The position numbers and the translations under genes were made by a program. Positions 46,001 to 57,099 of a stretch of 64,000 nt of DNA are shown here, piece by piece. How positions within the stretch are numbered: position 1 is the stretch's first letter; each line of letters opens with the position of its first letter. The stretch is from Larix kaempferi (taxonomy: Eukaryota; Streptophyta; Pinopsida; Pinales; Pinaceae): contig BSBM01000190.1 of assembly GCA_027924585.1 (NCBI GenBank), positions 310,001 through 374,000 of the forward strand, in the 5' to 3' direction. Under the pieces are notes generated by a model. The model ran no database searches and was not told the origin of the DNA. It worked only from the letters and a program-made list of their open reading frames with translations.

Positions 46001-49000
46001 ACTCTTACTTGGGCTCTTATGATAGAAAGCTTTCAACTTACCTTCAGCTTTGAGTCAGAACATCCAAGCATTGATCAGGCTTTGAAGTGTATTAGAAAGA
46101 AGGTATTTGAACACTATCCAGTAACAGAATATTCCCAACCAGATTGGGCTGTCCAGATAGAACATGCCCTGGAATGTTATAACTTCACCGCTGAAGATGA
46201 GGAGGACGATCCTCGCAACATCAATATCCCAGAATCAGAAGGGACGCGCAATATTGAAGGTCCTGAGCTTGATATTCCTGCCATCACAGAACACGTCAAG
46301 CTCAAGAAAGTTAACATTGGTACAGAAGCTGACCCAAAGTTTGCTTCTATAGGAGATTATTGGGATGATGAAACTGTTGCGCATGTTTCAGATTTATTAC
46401 GTGACTACCAGGATATCTTTCCTACCAAGTTCACAGAAATGAAAGGCATCCTAGGAGACTTAGGAGTGATGCGCATACCTCTGAAACCAGATGCCAAGCC
46501 AGTAAAGCAGCGCCCATACAGGTTGAACCCGCGCTACAAAGAAAAAGTCAAAGAAGAAATTGATAAGATGCTTGCAGCAGGTATTATTGAACCAGTAGAG
46601 GAAAGCGATTGGATTAGTCCTATGGTGGTCCAAGAAAAGAAAACGAAAGGTGAAATAAGAATTTGTGTCGACTTGCGCAAACTCAATGATGCATCAGCGC
46701 ACGATCCATTTCCCACTCCTTTCACAGATGAAGTACTTGATAATGTTGAAGGACAAGAGGCTTACTCTTTCACTGATGGTTTCTCGGGATATCATCAGAT
46801 CAGAATCCATCCGGACGACCGCCACAAGACTACTTTTGCAACTGAATGGGGCTCATTCCAGTATACGGTAATGCCCTTTGGTCTTAAAAACGCATTTGCT
46901 ATCTTCTCTAGAGTTGTTGTTGCTGTTTTTAAAGAATTTATCCACAAGTTTTTAGAAGTCTATTTTGATGACTGGACTGTATTTGGTTTATTAAAGAACC
47001 ATATTGCAAATCTGCGCATGATGTTAGAAAAATGTAGACAGCATCAGATTTCCCTTAACTTGAAAAAATGTATATTCTGTGCGCCCTTTGGTATTTTGTT
47101 GGGACATATTGTATGCAGACAAGGACTTCTGATGGATCCTGCGAAGGTTGCCATCATTGCTAATTTACCTGCGCCCAACTCAGTTAAGCAATTGCGCACT
47201 ACATTGGGACATGCAGGATACTACAGAAAATTCATCAAAGGATATGCAAGGATCACAGCGCCTATGGAAAGATTGCTGAAGAAGGATTCGAAGTTCCACT
47301 GGACAGAAGAATGCCAACAAAGCTTGGACACACTTAAAGAAAAGATGATCACAGCGCCTATCCTAGTTTTCCCGGACTGGAGAAAACCTTTTCATGTTCA
47401 TGTTGATGCTTCTTCCATAGCATTAGGAATCGTGCTTACACAGTCTGGAGAAGGAAGTATTGACCACCCAATTGCTTACTCCAGCAGAAAGCTATCTACA
47501 GCTGAGAAGAATTACACCACTACAGAAAGGGAAGGACTAGCTATGGTGTATGCCCTACAGAAATTCAGACACTACCTGTTAGGAGCTCACTTTAAAATGT
47601 ATACTGATCATTCTGCTTTGAAATATTTGGTCAATAAACCAGTATTAGGAGGAAGAATTTGCAGATGGCTACTGCTCTTTCAGGAATATGATTTTGAGGT
47701 TATTGTAAAGCCGGGCAGATTGAATGCAGGCCCTGACCATCTATCCAGGATAGAGTCAGGAGAGGAACCTACAAGTCTCGAGGACAATCTGCCTGACGCA
47801 CAGTTGTTTTCTATCCAAGCAGCAGACGAATTTTATTCTGATATTCTTGAGTTTCTCACTACCGGACAAGCGCCGGCTGAGTTTACAATCCAGCAAAAGA
47901 AGCAACTTGTTGTCAGAGCCGCAGACTTCACTTTGATAGCAGGCCAGCTTTATAAGTTGGGCCCTGACGAAATTTTGCGCAGATGTATCTTACCACATGA
48001 AAAGAACTCTATCATCGCAGAAGCGCATTCAGGTACCGCAGGAGGCCATTTCGCAGGAAAGCCGACTGCGCAAAAGATATTAGCCGCAGGTCTTTGGTGG
48101 CTGACATTGCACAAGGATACTAAGGAATTCTGTAAATGTTGTGATGTGTGCCAGCGAACAGGAAAACCCTCAAGGAGAGATGAAATGCCGCTAAGACCCC
48201 AGATCACACTGCGTGCTTTTGATAAATGGGCCATTGACTTTGTAGGACCTATTAACCCACCAGGAAAAAGAACTGGCGCAAGATACATCATTACAGCTAC
48301 TGAATACCTCACCAGATGGGCTGAGGCGAAGCCAGTTAAGAACTGCGACGCTACTACTGCCGCGCAGTTCATTTTCGAGAACATTATCACTAGGTTTGGA
48401 TGCCCAGTGATCCTCATGAGTGATCAAGGTACACATTTTCTCAATGAGACTATAGAGGCCCTCACTGAAGAATTTCAAATGAATCACCATAAGAGTACAC
48501 CCTACCATCCTCAAGCTAATGGTACGGTGGAAGCATTCAATAAGATCCTTGAGAATGCCCTGACGAAGATCTGTAATCAACAAAGAGATGATTGGGACCT
48601 TAGAGTCACAGCTGTATTATGGGCTTACAGAACCACTTGCAAGAAACTAACAGGTCACACACCTTTCAGCTTGGTGTATGGACAAGAAGCAGTTATGCCC
48701 ATGGAATACATTGTTCCCAGTCTCCGAATTGCGCAAATTACAGAAATGGCAGATCCTGATACTATGAATGAAAGACTTTCGCAACTGCTTGCCTTAGAAG
48801 AAGACAAACTTTTGGCCGGATTTCATCAACAGGTACAGAAGGCAAGACAGAAAGCTTGGCACGACAGGCACATTAAGCATAAGCACTTTGAAGAAGGAGA
48901 CTTGGTACTCCTTTATGATAGTAAATTCATCAAGTTTCCAGGCAAGTTTCGCGTGCATTGGTTAGGCCCTTTTCAGGTAATAAAAATAACAGACGGAGGC

Positions 49001-49102
49001 GCAGTTCAGCTTGCGAAGTTGGATGGAGAATTACTACCTACAATGATAAATGGGAGTCGGCTTAAGCTTTATTGCGACGGCCACTCCGCCCTGTCGACAT
49101 AA
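43007..49102 (+). CDS. gag-pol polyprotein of G (2031 aa, intact)
   Basis: The single frame encodes, in order: a Gag domain (about 113-240), five CCHC zinc knuckles (first Cys at 308, 344, 372, 443 and 463), a protease with DLGS at 679-682, a second Gag-like domain (about 870-1000), RT with YFDD at 1319-1322, RNase H (D1467, E1509, D1534), and integrase with a HHCC zinc domain and D1744, D1806, E1842 (DD35E spacing). A C-terminal WLGPFQV motif ends it; no chromodomain. All catalytic residues I can place are present. RT has [12 protein letters not shown] where most relatives have an A-T-F-Q pattern. It lies 12 bases after ORF1 in the same frame. It should copy the element RNA into DNA in cytoplasmic particles and insert it in the nucleus; activity is not shown. 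Confidence 0.93.
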   Translation: MSVDSDSDPEVIGCTRSGKRYKVGLDQHSSESSPDNSQVPRASHIERQGSAHIPYYPFTPQKPDGAQYNPTVTPSSSPHGTSSTSVPPLFNHPGGTATVPPPQTRARRMGDDMKLPTFRGTGIEDPEQHWFLCEAIWTIKQINDDAVKLVQLATTLRERALTWFMKYSAAQNRTLAEVRNAMIREFKKPKSESRCITELKDIKQLPTESVWDFDQKFKALIDQVSFEFAPQQHKEWFIAALLPHIRLPLMQQNLNTQEQALEMAMKLEASPIAGTSNDVAHLQNQLANLTLQVHDIKKGKEIKEEIWCTKCKAQGHSKDHCPVFIDYIATGAPNPLPQAQGPWCEICRTRGHRPQECHLLQKYVQTPKNLYCNFCKSVGHDENNCRAYDLMIERKHDVYRVQAETQGPTAGPPYDQTRDARAANYRGRGRTTNFGRGRGQITCYNCGTQGHFARDCQNPTTLCRYCKSSDHIIEECPQLQAKMQAKTPQVNQNIQLIGAEKREPDPTVNIVTRSGATTGAQEMGTGKQATQWVRRANIKPAPLNLQKQKEAFKQAQEYFSDPRASSSAAIPQNLSRSQVLRQDNLVQEQATTAGRPDDDDDEEHALGSVQAFLRQCLKLLRNEKATLELQHLLDQCQHSASTNTPQRAVHQIRSHIRTGKEMRLTAQIGAFEMDEVMLDLGSEANVLTMQTWEQMGSPQLTRSPIQLRLANQQRVSPLGRLPNVPIDIEGVRSSADFEVIKIMDDSRPYPALLGIDWAFDNLAVINLKKRQMTFEDDQIRVIAPLDPIQGPRYIEPIRAEEEARHMESLYQMTTNHSDYVNPTADGHISWRCDSSCTSDSDAGLENWQNRLHEVSARRCAMMTKSIRWIGTELTDTPTFDGLTEVTKFIQEYEQNLPEQQRIQALDVALRATPARWWIAHKENIHTWKDCRKLILRRFQDTTAEALRKYEGQSDPRSQIEACIQQWSDIPEDEWVHQFIHTLDTIPRNWYTETELRKGTLTWALMIESFQLTFSFESEHPSIDQALKCIRKKVFEHYPVTEYSQPDWAVQIEHALECYNFTAEDEEDDPRNINIPESEGTRNIEGPELDIPAITEHVKLKKVNIGTEADPKFASIGDYWDDETVAHVSDLLRDYQDIFPTKFTEMKGILGDLGVMRIPLKPDAKPVKQRPYRLNPRYKEKVKEEIDKMLAAGIIEPVEESDWISPMVVQEKKTKGEIRICVDLRKLNDASAHDPFPTPFTDEVLDNVEGQEAYSFTDGFSGYHQIRIHPDDRHKTTFATEWGSFQYTVMPFGLKNAFAIFSRVVVAVFKEFIHKFLEVYFDDWTVFGLLKNHIANLRMMLEKCRQHQISLNLKKCIFCAPFGILLGHIVCRQGLLMDPAKVAIIANLPAPNSVKQLRTTLGHAGYYRKFIKGYARITAPMERLLKKDSKFHWTEECQQSLDTLKEKMITAPILVFPDWRKPFHVHVDASSIALGIVLTQSGEGSIDHPIAYSSRKLSTAEKNYTTTEREGLAMVYALQKFRHYLLGAHFKMYTDHSALKYLVNKPVLGGRICRWLLLFQEYDFEVIVKPGRLNAGPDHLSRIESGEEPTSLEDNLPDAQLFSIQAADEFYSDILEFLTTGQAPAEFTIQQKKQLVVRAADFTLIAGQLYKLGPDEILRRCILPHEKNSIIAEAHSGTAGGHFAGKPTAQKILAAGLWWLTLHKDTKEFCKCCDVCQRTGKPSRRDEMPLRPQITLRAFDKWAIDFVGPINPPGKRTGARYIITATEYLTRWAEAKPVKNCDATTAAQFIFENIITRFGCPVILMSDQGTHFLNETIEALTEEFQMNHHKSTPYHPQANGTVEAFNKILENALTKICNQQRDDWDLRVTAVLWAYRTTCKKLTGHTPFSLVYGQEAVMPMEYIVPSLRIAQITEMADPDTMNERLSQLLALEEDKLLAGFHQQVQKARQKAWHDRHIKHKHFEEGDLVLLYDSKFIKFPGKFRVHWLGPFQVIKITDGGAVQLAKLDGELLPTMINGSRLKLYCDGHSALST

Positions 49103-49920
49103 TATATTGCTCAAGAGTGCAGATGTCCGGTGTAGTTGAAAGAGACATCGCATTCAGTCTACACGGAAGCTGCGACACACCCTCAGTTTCCAGCTTCCTG
49201 CGCAGTTCTTTGAAATATCCGCGCATCCTGAATAAGAATTGCTTGAAGAGAGCTTATCGGTGCGCTCTGGAGAAGTTTTGTTTTTGGACCGTTGAACTAT
49301 CGCTCTTGCGGAGTTCCCTTTGATAAATTGCCGCTTGAAAAAGTTTTGTTGTGGACCCATAGAGGCACAGTTTCCTAAGTTGAAATGACCCGCCGGAAAT
49401 TTTGAATTACAGCAGTTATGTAGCCGCGTTTGAATAAATGAAGGATAAGGCCGCTATTTAAGTCTAGCCGTTCTGATGGATTCGGCTTAATCTCCAAAAG
49501 ATTTGCATTTAACTCAGGCGCCGAAAGCATTAGCTTCTCCCGGAAGGCTGTCAGAGCCCGTCAATCACAATAAATGCACCGCTACGGCGAGAACGATAGC
49601 GTGTTGTCAACTCACGTATAGCCGCTTACAGCTAAGTAACCCCACTTGGTCGCATTTACTATCCCCGCTGGCTATAAATACCTCACACTTGTATCATTTT
49701 CGGGTTACTGTCTCGAGTTGCATAGTTGTGTTTGAAGATCTAAATCATTGTTTTCAGAGCCGAAGTGTGCAGAGTATTTTCCCTTGTTTTCAGCATCCAT
49801 ACCCTACGCAGGTCCGCCATTTGCTGTCCAGAGTTTTGTTATCTACATTGGTTCACGACGGAGAATTTATCGACTGAAGAAGTTGTTCGTCAATTTCTGC
49901 GCCGAGGCTTAGATTTCGGC
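49103..49920 (+). other. G spacer between pol and ORF3
   Basis: Non-coding, more GC-rich than the flanking old elements. It contains a TATA-like TATAAATA at 49673-49680. The ORF3 frame is open from 49765 but only via a GTG; the first ATG in a convincing context is 49921. A pyrimidine-rich ATTGTTTTCAG near 49748-49758 could be a splice acceptor. Confidence 0.6.
49673..49680 (+). promoter_or_regulatory. Candidate internal TATA box ahead of G ORF3
   Basis: GGCTATAAATACCTC is a close match to plant TATA consensus. It lies 248 bases before the ORF3 ATG, which would leave a 5' UTR of about 215 bases. Confidence 0.4.
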
Positions 49921-52569
49921 ATGGCCACTCCGGTGACGGCTTCGACCTATGTACACCCTGGTGCTACTGATCCCAGAACATCTCCAGGCACAAGAGCATC
50001 TCAGCAGCAGCCGGAGGAACCTGTTCCAGAGCCGCTCGCGTCTATGGTGAACTATATTCCGCCGCGTCCAGATGATGCGCCGGATGTACAGATTCCGAAG
50101 AATGCAAAGTATCCAATTCCACTACCGGCTAGTGTGCGGGTAGAAGGCCAACTATTGGGAAACATTCCATTGGTTAAATTCTCTGATTTTAATCTTGGAG
50201 ACTATAAGACATATCCTCAGTTCCAGTTGGACCGATATCTGGACATAGTGCATAATCCCACCAGAAAAGTTGACGAGTTTATCCCGAAGGGATTTGCAGC
50301 AAATCTTGAGCGCCCTGGACTCTTGAATTTGTTGAAGCTACCGCACTTTGGGCGTAGCAATGAAGTGAACGCAGTCGTTAAAACACTGCTATCCTGCGTT
50401 CATGGAGGTTACCTTTGGCTCGGGAGGCCAATTGATCTAAATGTTGATTTGATACACCGCATTACCGGTCTATCTAAGGTTGGTAAGGATCCCAATATCC
50501 ATTTTGTGGGGAAGGACAAGGACCGAAAATTGGCTGCAAAGCTGGTCCAGAAATATAACTTGACAAGAGGAGGTCGGGCTTATGACCTCACGACAGTAGA
50601 AGATGAGGCACTTCACTTCACAGGAAGTCTGCTTGCAGGCAGACTTCTCACAAAGTGCCGACCAAAAGAAGTTACTGGAGCTGTCGTGGAGCTCGCTATC
50701 GCAGCTGCGGAGGGAGAACAGTACAACTGGTCTCTCTTCCTGCTGAATTCTTTTTTGGCTGATTGCCTGAATGTGCAGGACAATGCAGCCCAATCATTCC
50801 ATTTTTCGTGGCTTCTAATTTTATGCGCTCTCGTCGGGTGGAAGGAGCCCCCGAATACTCAGTTCCTTCCGCGCCGTGCAGGAGAGGTTGCCGGCATGCG
50901 CTACATCAACCTCTGGGATTCCCCTAATCCCGCGAAGCGCAAGATGAATCGCGCTGTCTTTTGTGAGTACTACTATCTCCTCCGAGATACCATACAAGAT
51001 ATGCCAAGGCTGAGCGAGGAGACAGCCACATTGTATGAAGGGAAGTTGGCTTTTACTGCCGACATCCATCAACTTTACCTTCGGCCTTGCGACATTCCAG
51101 GTGACTGGGCGCTAGGTCTTTACAGGATGACCACAGAAGATGTCGAAGAAACCATTAAGTCGTGGTCGGACGAATGGAGAGCAGCAGCCGACATCGCACC
51201 TGCGATGCCACCCGCCGCTGCGCAAGAGAAGGATAAGGGCAAGGAAGCCCCTGAGCAAAGAAGCGATGAAGGCTCAACAGAACCAGCCACCAAGAAGCAG
51301 AAAGTGTCGCATCCCACTGAGGCCATTCCCTCGGGGATCGACAAATACTTGAAAGAGCAATTTCGTGAGATGAGGAACACGCATGCTCACATCCGAAGTG
51401 CTCTAGACTTACAATTTGTAGAATTGAAAGGTCTCGCAGGAAGGATTGCGCAGACCCATGCGCCGGCATCTACTTCGCAGGCGCCACAAGAAATTCCAAG
51501 TGATGAGCGAGTTGAAGAACTCACAGAAAGGCACACTGTCGTGCATATTCCGCCTACCAGCATGACACTTCCAGATCCTCTAGCTGAACTACAGGTAAGC
51601 ACAGTTGGACCTGTAGAAATAAATTTGTCTTTGATTCCTATAGAAACTCTACAACTTGTACAGGAGAAAGTTTCTCTTGAGTTGAGAGCTAGAGAGCTCT
51701 CTACTTTCCAGGCAAACCAACGACTGCACTCGCAGGAGATAGAGCTGAAAGAAAGTCATAAGAATATCTCTGCGAAGCTTGCACTCTATGAGGCACAAGA
51801 CACCGGCATCAGAAACGCAATAGAAGAGATTGCCCAGGAACTGCCGGCTTGCGAGATTCAACCAGACCTCCCTCTGGTTGCAAAAGTTCAAATTATTGGA
51901 GGAAGGGTGAAAACCCTGGAGCAAGAAATAGTTGCTATGGCTGAGGACCATAGAACCCAGATTGCTGAGCTAGAAGCTCGTGTTGTCGCGCAGCTTACGG
52001 ATGATGCGCAGGTACAATTTGAAGCACTGAGCAGAGCTTCCACACGGATGAAGGATCGAGTACAGGAAGCCAAGAATCTGATGAACCAGGCTATGGAAGC
52101 TTGGACAGAGCTTGTGAACCTCCCTTTTAAAGTGGCACTGTCAGAACAGGTGCAAGCTGCAGAACAGTCTCTCACTGTTCTGAATGAAGAAGCTAAGCCC
52201 TTAACAGGCTTGCCAAAGATGAAGAAAATGGGCGAAGTGCACAAAATGAAGCAGCAATTGCACAAGCTCAGAACTGAAGATGAGAAGCTCACCAACAGCA
52301 TTCAGCCATTCATGGATGAGTATGCTGAAATCGTCGGCCAGGTTGAGACAAAAATCAAAGAGATTGCCGAGTCTCAGGAGATCATTGATACACTCACTAA
52401 AGACGAAGCGACCGCAGAAACGGTGCAAACAGCTGACGAGTGTATTGAGGAATTGGACTCCGCTATTGCGAAGTGGAAGAAAACGTTCGCGGAGACTCAA
52501 GCAAAAGCAGATGTGCAAATCAAGCCACCACGCGCTAGTGCGAGTGGCTCGAGGGCGAGCCACAAGTGA
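49921..52569 (+). CDS. ORF3 of G: PMD-like domain, NLS-like linker and coiled coil (882 aa)
   Basis: The frame is intact from ATG 49921 to TGA 52569, ending 12 bases before the 3' LTR. Residues about 80-420 form a globular region with IDLNVDLIHRITGLSKVGK (near 170) and YNWSLFLLNSF (near 270). This matches the antisense ORF of E and resembles plant-mobile-domain/transposon-associated proteins. A Glu/Ala-rich linker has TKKQKV (near 455), an NLS-like patch. The last 300 residues are long coiled coils (LEARVVAQL, MKKMGEVHKMKQQLHKLRTEDEKL). The C terminus is basic and Ser-rich. The function is unknown; no membrane segment or envelope feature is seen. Open length in a young copy suggests selection for the product. 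Confidence 0.8.
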   Translation: MATPVTASTYVHPGATDPRTSPGTRASQQQPEEPVPEPLASMVNYIPPRPDDAPDVQIPKNAKYPIPLPASVRVEGQLLGNIPLVKFSDFNLGDYKTYPQFQLDRYLDIVHNPTRKVDEFIPKGFAANLERPGLLNLLKLPHFGRSNEVNAVVKTLLSCVHGGYLWLGRPIDLNVDLIHRITGLSKVGKDPNIHFVGKDKDRKLAAKLVQKYNLTRGGRAYDLTTVEDEALHFTGSLLAGRLLTKCRPKEVTGAVVELAIAAAEGEQYNWSLFLLNSFLADCLNVQDNAAQSFHFSWLLILCALVGWKEPPNTQFLPRRAGEVAGMRYINLWDSPNPAKRKMNRAVFCEYYYLLRDTIQDMPRLSEETATLYEGKLAFTADIHQLYLRPCDIPGDWALGLYRMTTEDVEETIKSWSDEWRAAADIAPAMPPAAAQEKDKGKEAPEQRSDEGSTEPATKKQKVSHPTEAIPSGIDKYLKEQFREMRNTHAHIRSALDLQFVELKGLAGRIAQTHAPASTSQAPQEIPSDERVEELTERHTVVHIPPTSMTLPDPLAELQVSTVGPVEINLSLIPIETLQLVQEKVSLELRARELSTFQANQRLHSQEIELKESHKNISAKLALYEAQDTGIRNAIEEIAQELPACEIQPDLPLVAKVQIIGGRVKTLEQEIVAMAEDHRTQIAELEARVVAQLTDDAQVQFEALSRASTRMKDRVQEAKNLMNQAMEAWTELVNLPFKVALSEQVQAAEQSLTVLNEEAKPLTGLPKMKKMGEVHKMKQQLHKLRTEDEKLTNSIQPFMDEYAEIVGQVETKIKEIAESQEIIDTLTKDEATAETVQTADECIEELDSAIAKWKKTFAETQAKADVQIKPPRASASGSRASHK

Positions 52570-52570
52570 G

Positions 52571-52581
52571 TGTTGGGGGCC
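52571..52581 (+). other. Polypurine tract region of G
   Basis: TGTTGGGGGCC lies directly before the 3' LTR start TGTTGGGGCC at 52582. It is G-rich but less pure than in A, and it resembles the LTR start itself. Confidence 0.5.
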
Positions 52582-54009
52582 TGTTGGGGCCAAGGTCGCA
52601 GCTATAGTAAAAGCTGCGAATTTTGGGAAAAAGCACGAGTATGGAAGGAAAGTGCTAATTTTGGGACAAGCACTAAGTTTTGGATAAGAAGGAGACGGTG
52701 CGCAGTACGGTGCCAGATGGATGATCTCAGCGCAGATCACGGACCGGAAATTGCGGAGCCCGCGCGCACGTCATCGAAGAATGAAGGTGGCTCAGCTACC
52801 ATAATAAATAAGGCGATGGAGGAGAGGGCTCAGCTACCCTCATTTAAAGGCTCAGTACAGAAGTTATGGTTGCTCGGATCAAGGAGGAGCAACGGACCAG
52901 AGCATTGAAGGTGAAGGACGATCGCCCATACCCACAATCTGCGCCGGAATTCATGGAGCCTGCAGGAAGCGGCGACGTGACTGCAAGTGGCGCCTACAGT
53001 ACACCTAGCCATGTGCGTGGTTAGGGTTTTGGGGAATCACTGTTGGGAAAGGCCCACAGTTTTGTAAAGGTGTGACCGTCATGGCCACCTATATATATGA
53101 ATAATTGTAATGGGTAGAAGGGTTGGAGAGTTAGAGAGTTAGATGTTAGACTGTTAGATAGCCAGTCTAAAGGATAGATCATGTGTTGATTATCCTTCAC
53201 TGTATTTTCTACCCAGTGTGTAGAACTAGAGAGGAAATCGGATAGCCGAGGAGCTAATCCCTGAGTTGCCAGACAGTCTGAGTCGACGTCTGTGCCTTTG
53301 TAATCTCCATAGAGAGGAGACTAGATTGAGAGAAGGGCTCCCAGCTGTGTGCGTGGAGTTTCCTGGAAAGATCTAAGGCTGCAGCTGTGTGCGCAGCATC
53401 TTGTATATCATTTTCTGGTTAATATAACACTCCCGTGGACGTGGTTTTCCTCGAGGAGATGAGCTTCACATATACCTTCTTGTTATAATGTTTGCGTGAA
53501 TGATAACTGTTTAAGGTCATTACCTGTGTGTACATCTTTTGCATCATCTTTGCGACTGTTTGAGTGAGTTTAGGAAGGTCCTTTATTGTTATAAGCGTTA
53601 AGTATAGAAGTAGTGGTGGAACGCTGTCGCTGCAGCGACCGAGCTTCGCGTGACTACGATGAGTGCGCAGGACGAGGAGGTATTTTAGCGCATCGACGCA
53701 AGGAATAGGCGCCCTCTGCGCCCGGAGGACGAGACTGCGCAGTGGGTCTGCAGGAAGGAAGGCATCCGCGCAATGGCGTCGCGAGGCCTGCGGGAAAGTC
53801 CGACTGCCGATATTTGAGGAAGAAGGAGATATATAGAACAATCTCAGCGTCACCACGGTTAAGGAAAGCTGATTCCTTAACCCCACCATAGCCACTTCGG
53901 GTGAGACCTCGAGCTGCCACGCAGCTCGTTGCCGAGAGGGCCAGTGCGCCAAGGGGTTTTGTTGCTGCGCTTCATTAAAACCCGGGTCTGCCCAGAAAAG
54001 CAGCCAACA
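52582..54009 (+). repeat. 3' LTR of G (1428 bp)
   Basis: Same length as the left LTR, with about 19 substitutions by eye. TATA-like run at 53090-53098. Followed by the second ATCAG. Confidence 0.95.
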
Positions 54010-54675
54010 ATCAGTAATAAAGTTGGGATGGGGAGAACAAATATGCCAGCATTTGTGCAAAAATATTATTTCGTGGTGGCAAATTTTTTTCCCATGAGAA
54101 AAGGGTAGCGTTTTGCACATGCCAAAAATAAGAGCAGAAATGCGACGAGAGTGCGCCACATGCCACATCAGAAAAGATGACTGGGTAGATGAATTTAGAA
54201 GGGATCACCAACTCACATTAAAGGGATCTAACCGGCACCGTTTCCCACCACTAATAAGAAAGACATATGAGATAGTCAACATGACCAAAGGGACGAGTGG
54301 ATGATGATGAGAGGAGGAGGTGGTTGGAAATTTTCAAAATCAAATGACGGGTTATTATGAGTGAAGGTTATAACATAATGAGAAAATTTGAGTGATCATT
54401 TCCACCACCTGGAGCTTGAACCAACATTTTAATATCCCAAAAATAGGCAAAATCCCAAGGAAAGGAGCACAAGACAGAATCTAACATTGAGCGATCGAGC
54501 TAAATCCAGGTAATTCGAAGAACCTCCATATCAAATATTTGCTTCGTCTCTTGTTGATGAGTAGCTCTTTCATACTATGTTCCTAGGTAGTAGAAGGAAG
54601 GTTACCGGAATGACTGGGGGTTTTGTTAAATGAGAAACCACAAACCATTCCAAGCTATTTAAAAACCCAAAAGCC
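54010..54675 (+). other. C inter-ORF region, continued
   Basis: Non-coding continuation of 40227-40732 after G. Nothing recognisable. Confidence 0.55.
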
Positions 54676-57050
54676 ATGAAATATTTCCAAGATGTAGGTT
54701 GGGACCACTATTTTCAGAAATTAGAGGGGTATCATGAACTTAATTGAAGAATTTCCCAAAAATATGAAGAAAATTGATGATGACAACTGTATAATAGAGG
54801 TGAGAGAAGTTAGCATCGAACTCAATGAGGAGGTACTAAGCAGAGTCCTTGGTCTTCCCGAGGGAATAAAGTGGGATAACGATGAAAGAGAGCTTTCCCA
54901 AAAAGATAAAAACCAATGTTTTTGTTTCACAGAAAGGTATGCAGAATTTAAGGGGAGTATAAAGAGGGATTCACTTCCAGAACCATGGGGGGAAGTAACT
55001 GTCATTATTATGAAGTAAATTATATGTGATGGTAATCATGACATGGTGCATTCCTACCACTTTCATATTTTAAACATTTTAAGGAACTTCGGGTGGAAAA
55101 GAGCAGGGAAAAATATCAGTCTCTACTGGTTCTTGTTTAAATCCCTTGACTCCATGACCATCAAGTACCAATTGGGGAAGCCGGACGCTCTGTCTCACCT
55201 TGGATTCGTCAAACTAATTATCTATTATACCTTATCAAGGGAGTATACCACCTTGACTTGGGAAACGTTCTTGAATATTAGTCAAGCATAGATATAGGTA
55301 TTCCATAAAAAGGAACAGGTACCTACAGAAGAGCAGACAACTCCATTAGAAAAGAAACCCGGGAGGAAAACAACATAAGAGGCAAAAGCGTCTCAGAAGA
55401 AAACTCAATTCACAGGTGACCAAAATAAAAACTGTCATGTTTCTCAAAGGACCAGATCCAATTGTGGGAAAGTGATAATCGAGGATGAAGAAAAATAACT
55501 TGGGGAGGATAAGGAGGAAGAAACAATTGTATATTACCTTCTCAACCTAGGAAAGAAAGGAGAAATCTCTTCAAAGAAAAGAACCCTACAAGCCAACAAT
55601 CAAGAAAAACATGAAAAGAAGAAGAAGCGAGAGGAGCCAAAAATTGTGCAATACTCACTCTGAGATATTGATTCTCCTCGTGACTAGCAAGCTTCAGGCT
55701 CATAAAATGAGGATGTAGAGGAGATTTTCCCTGAAAAAGACACTCAACAAGAAGAAGGGAGAACCTCTCATGGGTATAAACAGGAAGAGGGGGAAATTTT
55801 TCTTGAAATCCAGGACAATGTAGAACACATAGAAAATTAGGAAGACGTGCTTGGTTCTTCAACAAGTGATAAAATATATATCATAAGACTCCATGACATT
55901 CTTAGTGAGAAGGATGAAGGACTCATAAAGCTCCAGAATCATCTCAAAGAAATGGAACAAAAAGTGTTGAAGTGGGAAATATTCCCCACACTGTATAAGC
56001 TTTAAAAGCTTCTAATGCATAGGGGCATCAAGAATATGGAATGAAACCCTGGAAAAGAAGCTCCAAGTTGTTAAAATGCACTATGCAGAGGAAAAGCAGC
56101 ATGAGATAAACAAAAAAACTCCTCCTGAAAATATATTTGCAAGGTTGCGAAGCTGAGTTGAAAGATGAAATAAGGGGGAAATCCAAAGTGGAGGAGCAAT
56201 GCAAGAAAAGTATTAACATCATGAAGGATATCATACGCTGTAGGCCACCCTCAAGAGTATAATCAGTCTTGTTGAGAGAAATATGACTATGGTACCATCT
56301 TAAGAGGATACAGGAAGGACAATAAGAGCATTTGGATACTCCCAAAGCCTTCATAGAGACCTGCCAAGGAGTTGGGGAGATAGGTAAGGACCAACTCAAC
56401 GCATTTTATCTTCATAATTTCATCTTATCTTACTGCTACAGGTGGTCATCCAATCCTTATGTGGGGTATGTATAACTCAGATCTCTATGTTCTTGGTTCT
56501 CTAATGAAGACATATGGGATACATGGATGCACCATTATTTTGAAACTGAAAAAGACACTCAGTTATGGATTAGAGCAGAAGCACCCATTGTGGACACCGT
56601 TTTAACCTCTCATTAGATGTTGATTTATGATGATGATATGGTACCAATTCTAAGGGAGAAGAAAAATTCTACCATCACTCATTTCAAAGACTTAACAACA
56701 AAATAATACAAAAATAGGATCATGCAAATCACTACAAAAAGATGGAAGGATATTCCTCTTGAGCTACAAAATATTGAAATACATTCGCCATCTAACCTGG
56801 AAAAATCTCTCTTCCAACCCAATTTTTATCTCTCCACATGGAAAAATTTGGGTTACAATGGATTGGTGTGAGACTCACCCCGCCATTACTTCTATCCAGT
56901 GATAATCAGGAGTGGAATAAGGAAGAAGAAATAGCCAAATGGGAGCAGATTAATAAAAACGGAGGATTTCATCAGATAGGGTCTTTGACCAATTGCTATG
57001 CTTGCAAGATCAGACCTATAGGGAAGCTTGAACCCACAAAAGACCCATAA
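54676..57050 (+). pseudogene. ORF3 remnant of element C
   Basis: An ATG at 54676 opens a frame with a W..YFQKLEGYH motif matching W..FLCLLQGHDH in A's ORF3. A frameshift near 54735 leads into the stretch 54734-55018 with VSIELNEEVLSRVLGLPEG, the same type of motif as in E, A and G. After TAA at 55016 the frame continues to 55291 (LYWFLFKSLDSMTIKYQL, SHLGFVKLIIYYTLS). Beyond that, Glu/Lys-rich stretches with ILSEKDEGLIKLQNHLKEMEQ (about 55890-55970) look like the coiled coil, but stops are frequent. The region to about 57050 has weak coding character. The architecture parallels A and G. Confidence 0.6.
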
Positions 57051-57087
57051 TCAATAGTTGATTGCACAGAGATGTGAACATGAGGTA

Positions 57088-57099
57088 GTTTGGGGAAGA
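57088..57099 (+). other. Probable polypurine tract of C
   Basis: GTTTGGGGAAGA followed by TGATGG, like the tract at the A 3' LTR (GTTTGGGGGAG then TGTTGG). Confidence 0.5.

Larger units (their letters stand above)
40733..54009 (+). mobile_element. Element G: young, nearly intact Ty3 retrotransposon with three ORFs
   Basis: Both LTRs are 1428 bp and are flanked by perfect ATCAG duplications (40728-40732, 54010-54014). I count about 19 substitutions between them (1.3%) and no indel. The interior has a repeat-rich leader, ORF1 (42509-42994), an uninterrupted gag-pol (43007-49102) and ORF3 (49921-52569). Domain order with integrase last and a GPF tail without chromodomain places it near Athila/Tat. 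It is the most recent insertion with both ends visible, and a related solo LTR sits at 7505-9079. Confidence 0.95.
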
